From NCBI RefSeq assembly GCF_016808095.1, contig NC_068978.1, forward strand, positions 20,142,806-20,206,805: 64,000 bases of DNA. Reading direction: 5' to 3'. The first letter of the stretch is position 1. Each line of letters starts with the position of its first letter. A program made the translations under genes and the position numbers. The stretch comes from Vigna angularis. Its lineage: Eukaryota; Streptophyta; Magnoliopsida; Fabales; Fabaceae. This document shows, piece after piece, positions 62,372-64,000 of this stretch. Under the pieces are notes generated by a model. That model did not search any database. It was given only the letters and a program-made list of their open reading frames with translations, and had not been told where the DNA came from.

Positions 62372-62880
62372 TTAGATTGCGTTAGAGATTGAGTTGGAAA
62401 TCGTCGGGGAAATTGAGGTTGTTGGTGGGGGTGTTGGGGTTGGTGGCGGTGGTGGTGTCGGTGTGGGGTTTGTTGGGGCCTTTTTCCATGGAATCCATGG
62501 ATTTGAAGTGAACCCAGGAGGAGGGTGAGGCGGTGGTGGAGTTGTTGATGAGGCGAGGGAGAGGGAGGGAGCGGAGGCATTGGATTTCGGTGCGGTACCG
62601 TTTGCGGAGTTTTTCCATTTTGTGGCGGCACTGGACGGCGGTTTTGGCAGTGGCGGAAGCGTTGGGGCACTGGGCAGTGACGGCATCGGCGACCTCTTGC
62701 CAGTGGGTGGCTTTGAGGTTTGTGCGGCCGAGGGAGTACCACTTGTCACGGAAGGCGTCGATGAGGGCAGAGGTTTCCTCCGGGGTCCAGTATGACGGGG
62801 TGAGACGGTGGGAGAAGGTGGAGGGAGGGGTGGCGAGAGTGAGGGAGAGACCGTTAAGTGCTCAGAAGTGGTTGTTCAAA
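62372..62880 (-). pseudogene. Captured trihelix (SANT/MYB-like) transcription factor fragment
   Basis: The minus-strand frame reads LTPSYWTPEETSALIDAF, KWYSLGRTNLKATHWQEVAD, then CRHKMEKLRKRYRTEIQ, the trihelix DNA-binding domain of the ASIL/ENAP group. A Pro/Thr-rich segment follows and the frame ends NFPDDFQLNL stop. There is no ATG; upstream the frame meets a stop at about 62873. So the piece lacks its start and its C-terminal half. GC content is clearly higher than the flanking element. A 28-bp direct repeat (about 62336-62390) follows the stop. Confidence 0.82.
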
Positions 62881-63055
62881 AGAAATTGGGGCTAGGGGGC
62901 TAACCCGGCCCTACTTCATTTACAACCCATCTGATGGGGGCTTTGGGGGCCAGAGGCTTTAAAAAAGCCCCTAAGGTGTGGGTCAACAAAAACAGGGCTA
63001 AATATAAATTGGGCCAGGATTAGCCTTGGGGCTTTGAAAAAAATTGACAGCTCTA

Positions 63056-63633
63056 GTAGGGAGTAACCCCCTTCGCATTATTACCTTGTCATCGCCACTT
63101 CCTTGCTATTATTGTCTCTTCTCTTGTTATTATCCTAATTTGTATATGAATTAAGAAAAATATATATTTTGTATTGAACAATTTAAAAGTTACTTTTTCA
63201 TAAAAAAGTTTAGATGGTACAATTTAGAAGAAAAATTTCAATTATATGACTCAAATTAAAAAAAATGACTTTTGAATTTGGAAGATACTTCTTGAAAGCT
63301 TTTTCCATATAAAAATAATTTTTAAATTGAATAATTTAAAAGTTAAAAAGAATTTTTAAATTGTATAATTTATTTATTTTTCATAAAAAATAACTTCCAA
63401 ATTTTATGATCCAAAAATAGAAAGAAAAACTTTTTCACTCTGTAAATTTTCAATTCACATAATTTAAAAGTAAACTTTTGAGATATTTTCATATTCATAG
63501 ATTCATAAATGTACATACTCGACCCAATAAAGATCGTAGTCTAACAAGACCCATTCAACAATAAAGATCGTAGTCTAACAAGACCCATTCAACAATTATC
63601 ATAAGACCCAAGAAAAATATTTACATGAAATAA
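63056..63633. other. Intergenic, no gene seen
   Basis: AT-rich with TTTAAATTGTATAATTTA words. Contains the direct repeat noted at 63520-63588. Confidence 0.5.
63520..63588. repeat. Direct repeat of about 34 bp, two copies
   Basis: The unit ATAAAGATCGTAGTCTAACA plus AGACCCATTCAACA occurs twice in tandem without change. Confidence 0.9.
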
Positions 63634-64000
63634 AATAGATAAGATTTAATACCACTGTTGGTTCCTATTTACGTAAACATTGTTCGATGTGAGACTCATT
63701 TTTTTTTCGAATGTTCAATGTAATTTCTAATTTCGTAATTTATGTTAAATTTGGTCCTTTTTACTAACAACATTTAAATCGTTAACGACAAAATTTCCAC
63801 AACACCAATCAGTGAATTACATGACAGTTATTGGCTAACTTCGCTAGGACCAGAGTTGACTAAGGATGGTCGCGCCAATGAGGGCTTGGCATGTGGCAAC
63901 CCCTTTCTTCACCCAAAAATTTGGGTTTCAGATTTGCATTGCAGATTGGGGAAAAACTTTCTCCTTCATGTACAAGAAATAATGGAATTAGATAGGAACA
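63634..64000 (+). mobile_element. Possible MULE terminus running off the window
   Basis: The order GATTTAATACCACTGTTGGTTCC, GTTCAATGTAATTTC, AAATTTGGTCCTTTTT, TTAAATCGTTAACG, then a GGCATGTGGCAAC segment and GGGTTTCAGATTTG mirrors the left end of MULE1. The partner end would lie beyond 64000. Confidence 0.4.

Larger units (their letters stand above)
60044..63055. mobile_element. Non-autonomous hAT element, 3012 bp, carrying host gene pieces
   Basis: The left tip is TAGACCTGTCAA, the right tip TTGACAGCTCTA, and the flanks are a perfect 8-bp duplication GTAGGGAG (60036-60043 and 63056-63063). Subterminal DNA has many GGGCT/AGCCC words in both orientations, typical of hAT ends. No transposase is present. 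On the minus strand are fragments of a trihelix gene, an ENT transporter and one more exon-like piece. Confidence 0.93.

Noticed and set aside
62305..62895. Pro/Ser-rich frames in two other phases and a plus-strand frame of 120 codons
   Set aside because: GC-rich shadows of the captured trihelix sequence, whose own frame carries the recognisable DNA-binding domain.

Overview
This window is nuclear DNA of a flowering plant, most likely a eudicot and probably a legume. Genes are spliced with GT-AG introns plus one AT-AC intron, intergenic DNA is AT-rich, and transposons are nested in each other. The legume assignment is an inference from repeat style and from how closely the proteins resemble legume families; the sequence does not prove it.

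Layout. 1-12031 is a transposon nest: a Ty1/copia gag start with its LTR, a second copia-type LTR split by a complete 6-kb Mutator-like element (MULE1, 988-7037), which is itself interrupted by a solo LTR, then a CACTA element (7577-12031). 12997-16478 (minus) is a full four-exon ETO1/EOL gene. 17831-19242 is a non-autonomous MULE. 19243-23998 is gene-poor. 23999-24336 (minus) is a damaged PSRP5 (plastid ribosomal protein cL37) copy against a long microsatellite. 25385-28112 (plus) is the front half of a Ty3/gypsy element and 36205-38590 (minus) is the back half of the same family. Between the halves lies a complete 14-exon ALADIN nucleoporin gene (30293-35630) containing a U12-type AT-AC intron. 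41873-42666 is a small CACTA derivative. 44630-50170 is an Mpv17/PMP22-family gene whose last intron holds a young gag-only LTR element (47553-49570). 52275-53638 is a Pack-MULE carrying a UPF0496 gene fragment. 54264-58216 is a second two-gene MULE (MULE2). 59478-59890 is a decayed flavonoid 3'-hydroxylase-like P450. 60044-63055 is a hAT element carrying pieces of a trihelix gene, an ENT nucleoside transporter and one unidentified exon. A further MULE-like terminus may run off the right edge.

Three host genes look functional: ETO1-like, ALADIN and Mpv17-like. They belong to unrelated pathways (ethylene synthesis control, nuclear pore, organelle membrane) and form no operon-like unit.

The most interesting system is the pair of MULEs. 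Both have long terminal inverted repeats (TIRs), perfect 9-10 bp target duplications, a PB1-like/MULE transposase gene reading in from the left, and a second, convergent two-exon gene for a small GRF-type zinc-finger protein reading in from the right TIR. This copies the layout of maize MuDR (mudrA/mudrB), with an unrelated GRF protein in the mudrB position. In MULE2 the transposase has lost its catalytic C-terminal half while the GRF gene stays fully open.
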